The notes under the pieces were generated by a model, which was not told where the DNA came from, ran no database searches, and saw nothing but the letters and a program-made list of their open reading frames with translations. From Campanula takesimana (lineage: Eukaryota; Streptophyta; Magnoliopsida; Asterales; Campanulaceae), in assembly GCA_026119855.1 (NCBI GenBank), contig JAOWBW010001444.1, positions 237,213 to 301,212 on the forward strand: a DNA stretch of 64,000 nt, given 5' to 3'. The stretch's first letter is position 1; each line of letters opens with the position of its first letter. The translations under genes were made by a program, and so were the position numbers. Positions 11,102-21,500 of this stretch are shown here, one piece after another.

Positions 11102-12546
11102 TGTTGGTGTTGTATGCTCTAGGCACGTTTTGTAAAACGATTAATGTTATTTATATATTAAAGATATTGAATGTTTGATTATTATATCCTTTGCATGTTT
11201 ATTATAATAATCCCCGTCCCTGATAATTATGATTAATTGTTAGTATAAGTTTAATGGATAATCATATGATGATTATGGTGTATGGGATACAATTAAACTT
11301 ATGGGTATTTGTTGGAGACCAAATACTGGACTGACCCATATGAGATTTATGTCATGGTCACAATGTCATAATTAAGTCGCATATAGTTATATTACTGGAA
11401 TCTTTAGACCTGAGATTATCACAGTCTTCCACTCGATGAACATTACGTTTGACATATTCAAACGTTACCCCTAATCGGGTAGCTATAAAGAATGTGATTG
11501 GCGTAATCGGATTCATGTAGGGAAAGGTAATAAATCAAGAAGGGATTTGTTCCTCGTAAGAGAGAGATGTCAAGCTTTGGCCACTCGAAGAATGGTGTTG
11601 ATGAAATGCATGGCCGTGCTCAAATAAGATTTGTACTATCAATACATTCTGGATCGAGAAAGCATTGAACATTGTAAGTTGACCATTGACCATGGCTTAC
11701 GTTCAATAGACATCGTGAAACAAAGAGATTGTAATATGTTCTATAAAGGATTCACGAACTTATACAAGTTATATTAATTGGGTAGTCATGATGGCTTGCT
11801 AGAGTCCGCTCATGATTTATGAGCACAAATGTGTTTGGGCTCATTGCCAACTTAATATAATCCTATGGGGTCACACACAAAAGGACGAATTGTTTAAAAG
11901 GCTAAAATTGGAATTCTGGTGGTGCTCGGCGAGCACCTCATATGACTCGGCCGAGCATGGGAAATCAGAAGGTCAGATTTTTTGGAGCAAAGGTGCTCGG
12001 CCGAGCACCTTAAAGGACTCGGCCGAGCAGGCCCTGTTCGGGCCCAAAAACTGATTTCGTGTTGTGACGGGTTTTAACCTATTTCTCCTAAACGGTTTAG
12101 GACTAATAAGTATATAAACCTCTAACAACGACCTAATCAGTATGTATTGATTCCATATCAATTAGATAGCCTCCGAAAGAGAGAAAACAAGTTCTTCTTC
12201 TTCCTCAAGAACAAGAACATTGATTTTCCATATAGCCTTCAAAGTAGAAAGAGTTTCTATTGGGTCTAGCAATCCGGTTCAAGAATCGTTCTTGAAATTC
12301 GTTCGCGTGTGGATAAACATAGAGGGCGTTGGCATCAACTCCTTCAAAGTTCGTGATCCAAGTTTTGCGGTCGTTCCTACGTTCGTGATTCGAAGAAGCG
12401 CGAAGAACAAAGATTGAAGATCTCAGAATTTTAAAGCTCCGTCACGGTTAGTGTTCTAAATTCATCTCCATATTAATTTAATCATCGTGATCGGATCTAG
12501 GCTTTTTGGGTTTATTCCGCTGTGCATGTTTGCTCAAAACCCAACA
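11102..12546 (+). mobile_element. Solo LTR, Angela-related, in SIRE-like integrase
   Basis: 1445 bp from TGTTGGTG to CCCAACA, flanked by perfect 5-bp duplications TCATT (11097-11101 and 12547-12551). Internal domain and second LTR are absent, so it is a solo LTR left by recombination. Large parts resemble the LTR at 147-1663 (the CCCCGTCCCT block and the block around GTTTGACATATTCAAACG), so the families are related but distinct. A TATA box lies near 12111. Four GCTCGGCCGAGC-type palindromes occupy 11921-12028. Confidence 0.93.
11921..12028. promoter_or_regulatory. Quartet of GC-rich palindromes in solo LTR
   Basis: GGTGCTCG-G-CGAGCACC (centre 11929), CTCG-GC-CGAG (11950.5), AGGTGCTCG-GC-CGAGCACCT (12000.5) and CTCG-GC-CGAG (12022.5). 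Spacing is 21.5, 50 and 22 bp, matching the Angela-like LTR although the words differ. The TATA box is about 90 bp downstream. Confidence 0.7.
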
Positions 12547-13509
12547 TCATTGTCTTTCCAGCCTCTATCAATGTTTTGTTCTTCCTTTCTACTACTCCAT
12601 TTTGTTGTGGAACTCCAGCAGCAGAGAAGTTGTGGTCAATACCATGATCATCACAGTATTGAGCAACACCGTTCTTGAATTCTGTACCATTGTTGGACCG
12701 AACACTGACGATGTCATCTTCTTTTTGTGTTTGGAGCTGTCTAAAGAGTGCGGTCAAAATGTCATAACAATCATCCTTTGAGATCATCATTTCAACCCAT
12801 GTATATCTTGAATAGTCGTCTACCATAACTAAGGTATATCTATTTCCACCAGTACTTGCGGTAGTGACAGGACCAAACAAATCCATATGAAGTAGTTGGA
12901 AACATCTTGAAGTTGAAGGTGTCGTCTTGCTGGAGAAAAACGCTTTAGGTTGTTTGCCTAGTTGACATGTAGTGCACTTCTCATCGTGGTGATCAGCTAC
13001 TTTGGGTAGACCACGAACTAGATTCTCTCTACCAATCTTGGAGAGATACTTGAAGTTTAAGTGACTTAGTCTTTTGTGCCACAACCAACTATTCTCACTA
13101 ACATTCTTTGCTACAAAACAGAGATTAGAAGAAATGTAAGATGAATTAAAATCAATAACATAAACATTTTTCTTACGAATCCCTTTGAGCAAAGTGACGC
13201 CGGATATGCCATCTTGATGAGACAGAAATTTGAAGTGAAGTGGCATTGCAATCCTTTGTCGCAGAACTGAGATATTGAGAGTAGATTGTGTTGTAGTCCA
13301 ATAACTAGAGAGACTTCTTGGATGGTGATTTTTCCTTTTTGAATAACTCCATATCCTACAGTCTTTCCTTTGTTATTATCTCCGAAGGTTACTGATAGAC
13401 CTTTCTCTTCACGGACATCTTCCAATAAGTTGATATCTCCGGTCATGTGCCTTGAACAGCCACTATCGAGATACCATAAGCTTGATCTATCCTTGGAGAG
13501 TCCAGCCAT
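12547..13509 (-). pseudogene. Protease and integrase N-half of SIRE-like element
   Basis: On the minus strand, 13509-13111 holds the protease (LWYLDSGCSRHMTGD, catalytic DSG). A frame break near 13230-13240 leads to the second frame with the integrase zinc domain (WHKRLSHLNF, CTTCQLGKQ), the catalytic core (LHMDLFGP, VDDYSRYTWV, VRSNNGTEF) and the QQNGVVERKNKTL segment with the catalytic Glu. In the VRSNNGTEF segment, where related elements have SDNGTEF, Asn replaces the catalytic Asp. The integrase is then cut by the solo LTR. Confidence 0.85.
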
Positions 13510-13578
13510 TAAGCAGAGAACCTATAAAATAAACATTTAAGAACGATGTCCCCTTTTTATTCTTTTGGGTCCAAATGG

Positions 13579-15891
13579 TTAGCAACTTTTAACAACCCAC
13601 ACTTGCCTCACAGAAGGGGGTTTAAGCCTTCTGGGATTTGGTGTGAATCTTAAAAGACATTCAGCATCTTTGTGACCATAATCATCACACACGGAATAAT
13701 GGTGGAAGCCACCCAACTGAGGGTTAACAAACTTCGTTGAGGTCTTGAGCACAACATTGTTTACTGGTATGGATGAGGTTTCCTTAACAAAGTTCATCCT
13801 CTTGAACTTTGCTGCCTTGCCGCCACTTGCGGTCGCCGGCTTCCAGGATGTGGTCGCCAGCTTCCTAAGTGAGGTCGATTGACCTCGCGGCAAGATCACG
13901 CGGTAGGGAGCACCATCTACCTTGCTAGAGGAAGCCTCTGCGGTAGGTTCATCCATGGCAACACCTTTCAACTTTGCCTTGCCAGTTTGTTTCTTAGGGT
14001 AGACATAATTGAACTCTAGTTTCTTCTTTGGTTCTTGTCCTTGTCCCTTTGAAACATGATGTTTAGCCTTTGACCCTTCCAAAGTTTGCTTGGTAAATAT
14101 CTCATCTCTTTCACAACAAGATGCATATTTAAAGTTGTCACTAGTTTGAAAACCCAAGCCTTTTTTATCACCACTAGACTTTTGGGATTCTAAGATTTAT
14201 TCCATAGTGACACAAGAATTGGTCCACTCATTAGTAATCCTTTTAAGGTCATTTATCTCAGTAACCAATTTATCGTTTTTAACTTTCAATATAGCATTTT
14301 GTTCTTCTAAGAAACGGTTTCGATCAGTAAGAGGAGTCATACTCTTGATCTTCTCCTTAAGGAGGGTGAGTTCAGATCTTAGTAGAGATTTCTCCGTCTT
14401 AAGCTGGGAAATTTCTTCAGTTGAAAGTCCTAAAGCTTCCTTCATGCCAGAAAACTTACTAATTACCTGTTCAGCTTTTATAAACATCTTCTCTTGTTCA
14501 TCTGGGGAAATGTCAAACTTGACTTGAGGTGTGGTAGACAGAACTTCCTTCACTTTGGGATTTAGTAGAGCTTTCTTTGCTGCACTCACATAACATCTTG
14601 AAAATAGAAGATCACCATTTTTTTGAACCGGAGTTAGGAATCCTTTTTCAGTAAGTTCATCGGCCGTATAACTTATCCGTTTAGGTTTTGCATTTGGTGA
14701 GCGGAGACTTTCATTATCATCCTCATCATCGGTCTGAACGACCAAACAGATGTGACCTTCTTCAGAATCCTCATCGCTTTCATCAGAGTCTGACTCTATC
14801 CAAGTAGCTAACTCTTTTGAGGTAAAGTCTTCTTCAGTCATCATTCCCTTTTGCTTTGAATACCTTGGAGTAAAGTTGCTTTTCTTCTTCATATACTCGT
14901 ACTTGGGAATTGGACATTCTGATGTGAAGTGACCTGGTTTCCTGCAATTAAAACACACAAGATCTTCTTTCTTCTTAGAGAGGTTGAAATTCTCTTTCTT
15001 CTTAGCAGGGTTGCTTCTCGAAAACCTTGTTAAAGCTTTTCTTGTTGATCTGGGTTTTGCTGTCTTTCTGAACTTTTGGAATCTTTTCACGAACATAGCA
15101 AAATCATCATCATCCATATCAAGCAATTCTGATGTGGAGATTTTTGGATCTTCTTCCTCGATCAGTTCTTCCTTTTGAGCGACCAACGATAAACTCTTAG
15201 TTTTTCCTTCCATTTCTTCAATGTTATGGAGCTTGATATCAAAAACCTTGAGGTTGGCATAGAGACTTATGAGTGACATATCATCTAGTAGCTTGGTATC
15301 TTCAAGAGTGTTTCCTTTGTGAAGATATTGAGAACCAAGAGCGGCTAGAAAATTAACATTGATTTCTTTCTTGGTAAACTTCTTTCCAAGTGAGGTATAA
15401 GTACTTACGATCTCACAATAACGATCATAAGTGGCTCTAAGTGATTCATCGGGGATTTTAGCAAAGTTGTTGAATCTTCTTTGAATTGCAAACTTTTTGC
15501 TTTCTTTGCAAGCTTGATCTCCTTCGATGTAATCTTCAATTGCATCCCAAAGTTCTTTAGCTGTTGCACATTCCATGATTTGTCGACGCTGAGATGTACT
15601 TAAAGTACTCAGGAGTATGCTCTTTTCTTTCACATCCATTCCAACCAGTCTTTTCTCTTCATCGGTCCATTCAGCTTTTGGTTTCTTGATTGATGGTATG
15701 TCTGCATTGGTTTCTGGATTCGGATTAGCTTTCATTAGGAAGTATGGTCCAATGGTAAGATAATCACCAAGTTGCTCGTCCATGGAGTAGAACTAAGTTA
15801 GAATGCTGTGCTTCCATACATCAAAATTATCTTCGTCGAACGCTGGAACGTGAGTGAAGTTAACCGTTGCCATAGTTTTCTGACTTGCCAT
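13579..15891 (-). pseudogene. Gag of SIRE-like element
   Basis: The best start is the Met at 15891-15889, 58 nt after the primer site. After 32 codons (including ATVNFTHVPAFDEDNFDVW) an amber stop at 15795-15793 interrupts it. The frame then continues 15783-14197, starting MDEQLGDYL. It has a retroviral Gag-like core, a CCHC knuckle (CFNCRKPGHFTSEC), an acidic segment (ESDSDESDEDSEE) and a heptad-rich coiled-coil tail. A stop at 14197 separates it from 14157-13579, a basic segment with a knuckle-like CDDYGHKDAEC. Large Gag proteins with extra C-terminal regions are usual for SIRE elements. Confidence 0.82.
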
Positions 15892-15948
15892 TTTGAATCG
15901 GCACCCAAGCTGTTAAGCTTGAAAAACATAATTTTTATGAAGGTGTTT

Positions 15949-15960
15949 GCTCTGATACCA
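15949..15960 (-). other. Primer binding site of SIRE-like element
   Basis: The minus strand reads TGGTATCAGAGC, complementary to initiator tRNA-Met; the LTR edge follows two bases away. Confidence 0.88.
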
Positions 15961-15962
15961 CT

Positions 15963-17198
15963 TGTTGTGTCTCTGGGACCAATAGCTCCCGCTCTCAAAT
16001 AAAACCCTAACCTCCTTCCACACCCTCTTGATCGAAAACCTAACAATCTCTCCATGTCCTCAACTCTACTATCTCCGATCACTGCCTTTGCCTAGCCCTC
16101 ATATTAATCTCATCCTCACATCTTTTTAGCTAGATTAGGCCTTCTGATTTGAAGCTCCAACTCCGTTTAAACATATTTTAGCAGATTTAACTGGTGTGAG
16201 TAGATTCGACAAATCTCTAGCTTTACAGAGAGGTGCACTGCGTTAGATAATCCATCTCCTCCTATCCCTCTTCACTCTCTGGTTTACGATCAAAACTGGA
16301 ATCCGGTCAACCTTTGCTAGCCGGAGTCCGATCTTGATTTTTCTTCTTTGCCCAATTTTCACTTCCTCGTCAAAATCATTGAGCATAAATTGGTGAATCG
16401 TCATAGTTACGAAATCTCCATTACTAAATTGAGTATGATGGTTATCAGATGTTTAGGATTTTTTAAAGTATAACTAAACTACTAGATTAAACTGAGTCTG
16501 ATTATTAAACTATGAGACTCAAGTTTGATACACTATCAGTTTTTTTTTTTATTATATATATGTATATATATATATATTTTCATGAATGTGAAAAAAAAAT
16601 CGAGTCTTATAGGTGAATTATCAGATTTAACTGAGTCTGATACTTAAACCATGATAGTAAACTATCATATTTTTTATTTGTTTAAAATGTGAAAACAAAG
16701 GAAAAAATCGAGTCTTGTAAGTGAACAATAAGATTTAATTGAGTCTGATAGTTAAAATATGAGACTCAATTTTAACAAACTATCATAATTTTCTTAAGTG
16801 ATTTTTTTGAGTCTTATAATTCTAGTATAAGAGGCAAGAGAAAATTGATATATGACCAAATAAGAAAGTCAATATCAATAAAAACATTATTTTTTAAAAA
16901 AAGTTTGAAAAGAACAATTCTTATAGTCCAGGAATAGTTTTATACGTTAGCTATAAGAGTGGATTGGTATTTAACCAAATATGATAATAAATATTAAAAC
17001 AAGTTAAAAATACATTTTTTTTTTAATGTGAACATGCGAAAAAATAACTCTTATAGTTCAAGTATAATAAATGAAATAGTCTTATATATAAGCTATAAGA
17101 GCGGACTGGTGTTTGATCAAGAGTATTCTAACGATTTTCGTGAAATTATATCCGGTCTTTTCATGACAATATATTTAGACTTGAGGCCTAGTCATGGA
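15963..17198 (-). repeat. Probable 5' LTR of SIRE-like element (outer end not located)
   Basis: On the plus strand the LTR begins TGTTGTGTCTC at 15963, next to the primer site. The outer end was not found because the partner LTR is outside the window; it lies before the Mutator MITE target site at 17199. From about 16470 to 17125 there are degenerate tandem units of about 110-140 bp with recurring TTAACTGAGTCTGATA and TCTTATAG words. These are in the U3 part of the minus-strand LTR, where enhancer-like repeats are common. Confidence 0.5.
16470..17125. repeat. Degenerate tandem repeats in U3-like region
   Basis: Three clear units (about 16480, 16621, 16729) share ACTGAGTCTGAT, an AAACTATCAT-type block and ATCGAGTCTT. 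Two further weaker units (about 16893 and 17000) share TCTTATAG and GCTATAAGAG. Period and number are estimates by eye. Confidence 0.55.
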
Positions 17199-17207
17199 GC
17201 TAGCCCT

Positions 17208-17609
17208 AGGGTCACGCTCCTGTGAAACCATTTTAAATGAGAACCGTGAGAATCAATTTTAACCGTTCGATTAAATACAAAATCAAGAGTCCAGATTATA
17301 GATACATTGGTTACACTTGGATATAGTAGCTAATTTTCAAAAATACAATTGGATACATTAGTTTTTAACCTACTGTATCCAAGTACAACACTTGGATACA
17401 ATACTTATTTAGCTACTTTATCCAAGTGCAATATCAAAATTTATGTATTGTATCTAGTTGTATCCAAGTGAAATATCAAAATTTATGTATTGTATCCAGT
17501 TGTATCCAATGTATCTATAATCTGGACCATTGATTTTGATTATAATATAATAGTTATGATTGATTCTCACGGTTCTCACGCAATTGTGGTTCTCATTTGA
17601 GCACCTACC
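17208..17609. mobile_element. Mutator-type MITE with 9-bp target duplication
   Basis: A 402-bp element between perfect 9-bp duplications GCTAGCCCT (17199-17207 and 17610-17618). The inverted arms share TGAGAACCGTGAGAATCAA and TCCAGATTATAGATACAT and run for about 100 bp each side. The interior repeats ATGTATTGTATC and TCCAAGTG words. The GAGAACCGTGAGAA terminal block is familiar from plant Mutator-like MITEs, and the 9-bp duplication fits. It sits about 970 bp upstream of the host start codon. Confidence 0.85.
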
Positions 17610-17689
17610 GCTAGCCCTATATAAATATAAAAATATGCAATGAGTCGGGTTAGCTTGAGTTGAATTGGATTGATAAAATATACTCCCTC

Positions 17690-17905
17690 TATTTAAAAAT
17701 AATCTTAAATTTAATTATTTAAACTTTTTAAAAATATAAATACATTTTTACTAGCCATAAATATGCAATTTTTATTAAAAAATATTGAAAAATAATAAAT
17801 ATATACATATATTTTTTTTGGGACGTTTAATAGTCTTCTAAAATACTAAAACCATATCCGGAGCAAGGTTCTAAAAAGCGCTAGGCGCCGTAGCAGCGCC
17901 TAGGC
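17690..17905. repeat. Partial MITE ends upstream of host gene
   Basis: TACTCCCTCTATTTAAAAA near 17682 resembles one Stowaway-type end with no clear partner. At 17868-17905 a GGTTCTAAAAAGCGCTAGGC block with GCGCCTAGGCGGGG resembles the end of the hAT MITE at 35909-36270 but lacks the other end. Both look like remnants. Confidence 0.4.
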
Positions 17906-18239
17906 GGGGTTTAGACGGAACTTAGTCGGGGCCGAGAATTCCGAAATAATTATAATATCCTAGATGGGACTTGACTTGTTTAGTAGAGCGGCGCGTTTAA
18001 AAAAAAGTGGAGAAAAACCATATTTTTGCTAATTAAGCGTCTCAATGGAGAGTTTTCAACCGGAGCTTTTTGAAAATCTTGGCTAATTTTGGCCGCTCAA
18101 AATAGTAGCGTAAAAAAAGAAGTTCCGTTTTAAAAAATCTCCGTTTTTAAAACTGTGCACCAGACAAGCCCTAGACGTTTCATGAACGCATAGAAGTCTT
18201 TTAGAATACTGATTGGGAGAAAACACCAGCTAGGGCCTA

Positions 18240-18575
18240 CCCAAAATCTCCGCCTCCTCCCAACACACTGACAACACTACTACACTACCCACAAACGCGC
18301 GACTGACCGACCAATTTTCTCCCTCCCTCTCTATCTACCTTTCCCTATCCGCGTGCCAATAAACAATGGTGATATAATCCAAACTTTAAACCTCCTCGAT
18401 TCCGCGCCAAAATCGCAACCCAATACACACAGTCAAGGTATCTCTACAGAAATTTCTAGGGTTTAGATTTTTTTTGTTTCGTTTAACTTCGGTGTATGTA
18501 TCGAATCGAACACAGGTTGTTATTTGTTGATTGCTGCATTATCTGGTGAATTGACTGTGATTTCTGTTGGGTAGA
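18240..18575 (+). promoter_or_regulatory. Promoter/5'UTR region of host gene with E2F-type site
   Basis: A CT-rich, cytosine-rich leader typical of plant promoters and 5'UTRs. GATATAATCC at 18371-18380 could act as a TATA element. GCGCCAAAA at 18404-18412 is, on the minus strand, TTTTGGCGC, a perfect E2F consensus; such sites mark S-phase genes in plants. The transcription start cannot be read from sequence alone. Confidence 0.45.
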
Positions 18576-21500
18576 ATGGGTGAATTGTGTGATTTCGATG
18601 TTAATGGAGACCTTGAAAGCTTGTGGTCCGAGGAACTTGATCGTGTTCCGTTGAAGCAACGCTTGAAATTGCTGCTGAAACTTGAGGATTTCGATGCCAC
18701 CGAAACGTGGGTATTTTTGTGTTCTTATGTTTTCTGATCCTTCCTCTTTCAAAATTACATTACGAGACTTCTCTCTTTCCCGCATGAAGATTTTAAGTGT
18801 TCCTTTTGTGCCTGTTCAATAGAGATTTTTAAATCGTTCTATGTGATTTTTTGAAATTTGTTGCTCTTTTTTTTTTCAAAATAAAAAATAAAAATGTTAA
18901 AGCTGTTCATGTCTCAAAGTTTAATTTTGTCTACTTTTTCAAAATTATGAAACAGTGGTTAAACTAAGGGTATTTTTCGTTGTTGTTGTGGTTAAACTAA
19001 ATATATTTATGTCAACTATCTATAATGGCTTAAGCATAAAAATTGGTCAAAATTATTTTCAAAAGTCAAGTTAGGGAGAATTTATGGGATGGAGGGTAAT
19101 AACTCCCTCAGAAATTTGCACCGTGGTTTCAATGCTTCTGCTTTCATGTTATAAATGCAGGGGAATTGATGCTAATGTCAAAAGGGAGGATGAGCACTTT
19201 GAGCCCCAGGTATTTTGATTGTTGTGATGGTTTCTTGTTTTAGCTGTTAACAGCACTTAGAATTGGCCGTCATTAGAATTGGCCGTCATTTGCGCCTTAT
19301 TGGGTGATCTAGATTTGCATTGGTTGTTATGTTTTTCTTTTTGGATTCTCCGTGTTGAAATGGCATAAATATTACTCCTTGCGTCTGAAACTGAGGACTG
19401 AATGTAGACCTTCGAGTCTAATTATAATAGTTTGTAATCTCCTCCCACTATTTTCCTTTCTTTATTTGAAGTAAATGCTGTTCTTATTATGATATCATAC
19501 CTCTTCATATGCTATTGCTTCATTGTGGTGTTATGATTTTGGCTTTTTGCTAATTATCTAGCTGCAGCTTTTGGAATTATAATCTGTTTGTGGATCACTC
19601 TTATATATTTGTGTGCGTATATATATGTTTGTATTTGCATATATATGTGTGTGTCCAAAATGAATGCCGCCTTTCCAAAAAGGACATTGTTGTAGTACAA
19701 TTTTATAATGGTACAGACAAGGTACAAATAAGTAAAGCACCATTCTCAAAATGTTTGATAAGTCAAATGCACACTTATCTTGGGACATAGGGAGTATATG
19801 AGAACTGCTATACCATTTGTTGATTATTGCTAGATGTGTACTCCCTCCGTTTTATGCAAAGAGTCCTCCTTTTTACATAGAGCTCACTCTATCATTAAAT
19901 TCGTTTAAAACCCAACAAAAGTTAGTCTAGTGACCTTACATCTTTAACTTTCATTATAATTCTTTGGCTGATGTTAAAATTTCTTTAGCTCATAAGATTA
20001 ACCCTCCCTTTTACTAAGCAGCTGCCGCCCTCTTCCTAAATCCATCCATTCAAGTTCCTCTCTCTCTTCCCAAAAAATACACCCATTCATCTTCAACCCC
20101 ACCCACCCTACCACTCCTCCTTCCCAGCCACAATACCCCTTCCCCTATTTTTCTATCTTCCATCCCCTTCTTCCTCTTCTCCCCAGAGATTTCAGACGAA
20201 GCTGCCTTGATGGTGAAGTAGGGAAGAAGTCAGATCAGATGGTTCTATGATCTACCCCAGTAAGTTTATTTATGAAGTTACTTATTGTGATTGGTCAACT
20301 AGATATTTGTAAGTGCTTCAGATGGTACAAATTTTAATACTTACCTTTTCTTGAAGTTGTATATTCTACTCTCAACGGGTAATTACGAGGGCAGGTAGCG
20401 ATTGCTAAAAGGAATAAAGTAGATCATTGGTTCTTTGTTTCTTCTGTCTCTTGGGGGGTTAGTTGGGAACTGCAAATCATGGTTTACGCACCATAAGTTT
20501 TTTATATCGATCTTTGAAGATAATTGGCATGCATTATCTGATGAATTTACTCTCTTGTATTTGTGTTTCTCTTAAAGGAGATTGTTACATCCATACCATT
20601 ATTTAATTTTTCTCCATTTTTAGACAATATATATATCTGGTATCTGATCCCCTATCTTGAGGTTTGTGTTCTATTTTTTTAATCTGGGTATTTCGTTTTG
20701 GAAATCCAAGAGATATGTTCGTCACTTGAGTTCAATTTTTTTTTTTTTTGTTGGCAAAACTGACATTTTGGTCGCTTAACTTCACTTGTTTTTCAAATGT
20801 GATGAATGTTCTTTTTTGCACTGTCCTTAACCAACTACCCGGTTTTTGCACTGTCATCACTCCGTTAATAGAGTCGTCAATAAATTAACGGACGTTGATC
20901 ACGTGCCATCATGTTACCAACACTCGTTAAAATTGGTCTATCATTGATGACTAATATAATCTAATGAGCATATGCGCGTGGAAAAAATCGGCACAAACTA
21001 CATATCCACGCAATCCACCCGTTCCCTTGCTTGACCCCACTCCACTTTTCTCCTCTTCTCCTTCCATTTTTAATTTCCTCCTTTAATTTTGAAACTGTTG
21101 TGGAATTGACCCTCCAACACCCAAGCAATATCCCAAGAACAATATAGCACCACAAACAAGCACAAGAAATAAAGCACAAGAAAAGACACAGAAGTTGTTA
21201 ACCCAGTTCGTCAATATGTTTGACTACGTCTTGGGGCACTACCAAGCCAGGATCTTGCACTATAATATGTTTGTATGAAGTTACAATGAGTTTAGGGGCG
21301 GAACTTTACTTAAATATACAACCAAGAATAAAACCTAACCCTAGGAGGACAAAGAAACCCGAAAATCTGGACAAAAACGGCCCCGAGCAGACCTGCCCCC
21401 CGACACTTGGGCGGTCGCCCAAAGTGTCCCTGGGCGGTCGCCCAACTCAACAGCCTGGAGTGATGATCAGTCCGCCAAAAGAGGGCGGTCGCCCAAAATG

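Larger units (their letters stand above)
8827..15960 (-). mobile_element. SIRE/Maximus-like Ty1/copia element, internal region (minus strand)
   Basis: From the primer site (15949-15960) to the pol stop (8827) on the minus strand, in the order Gag, protease, integrase, reverse transcriptase, RNase H. The lineage call rests on the very large Gag with an acidic and coiled-coil tail, a second zinc-knuckle-like segment, YVDDISFGSTN and GMIGSLIYLTASRPDI. It carries several nonsense and frame breaks and is interrupted by a solo LTR at 11102-12546, so it is inactive and older than its two insertions. Confidence 0.82.

Noticed and set aside
19590..19790. Frames in the ATATGTGTGTG region
   Set aside because: Simple-repeat translation within a candidate MITE.
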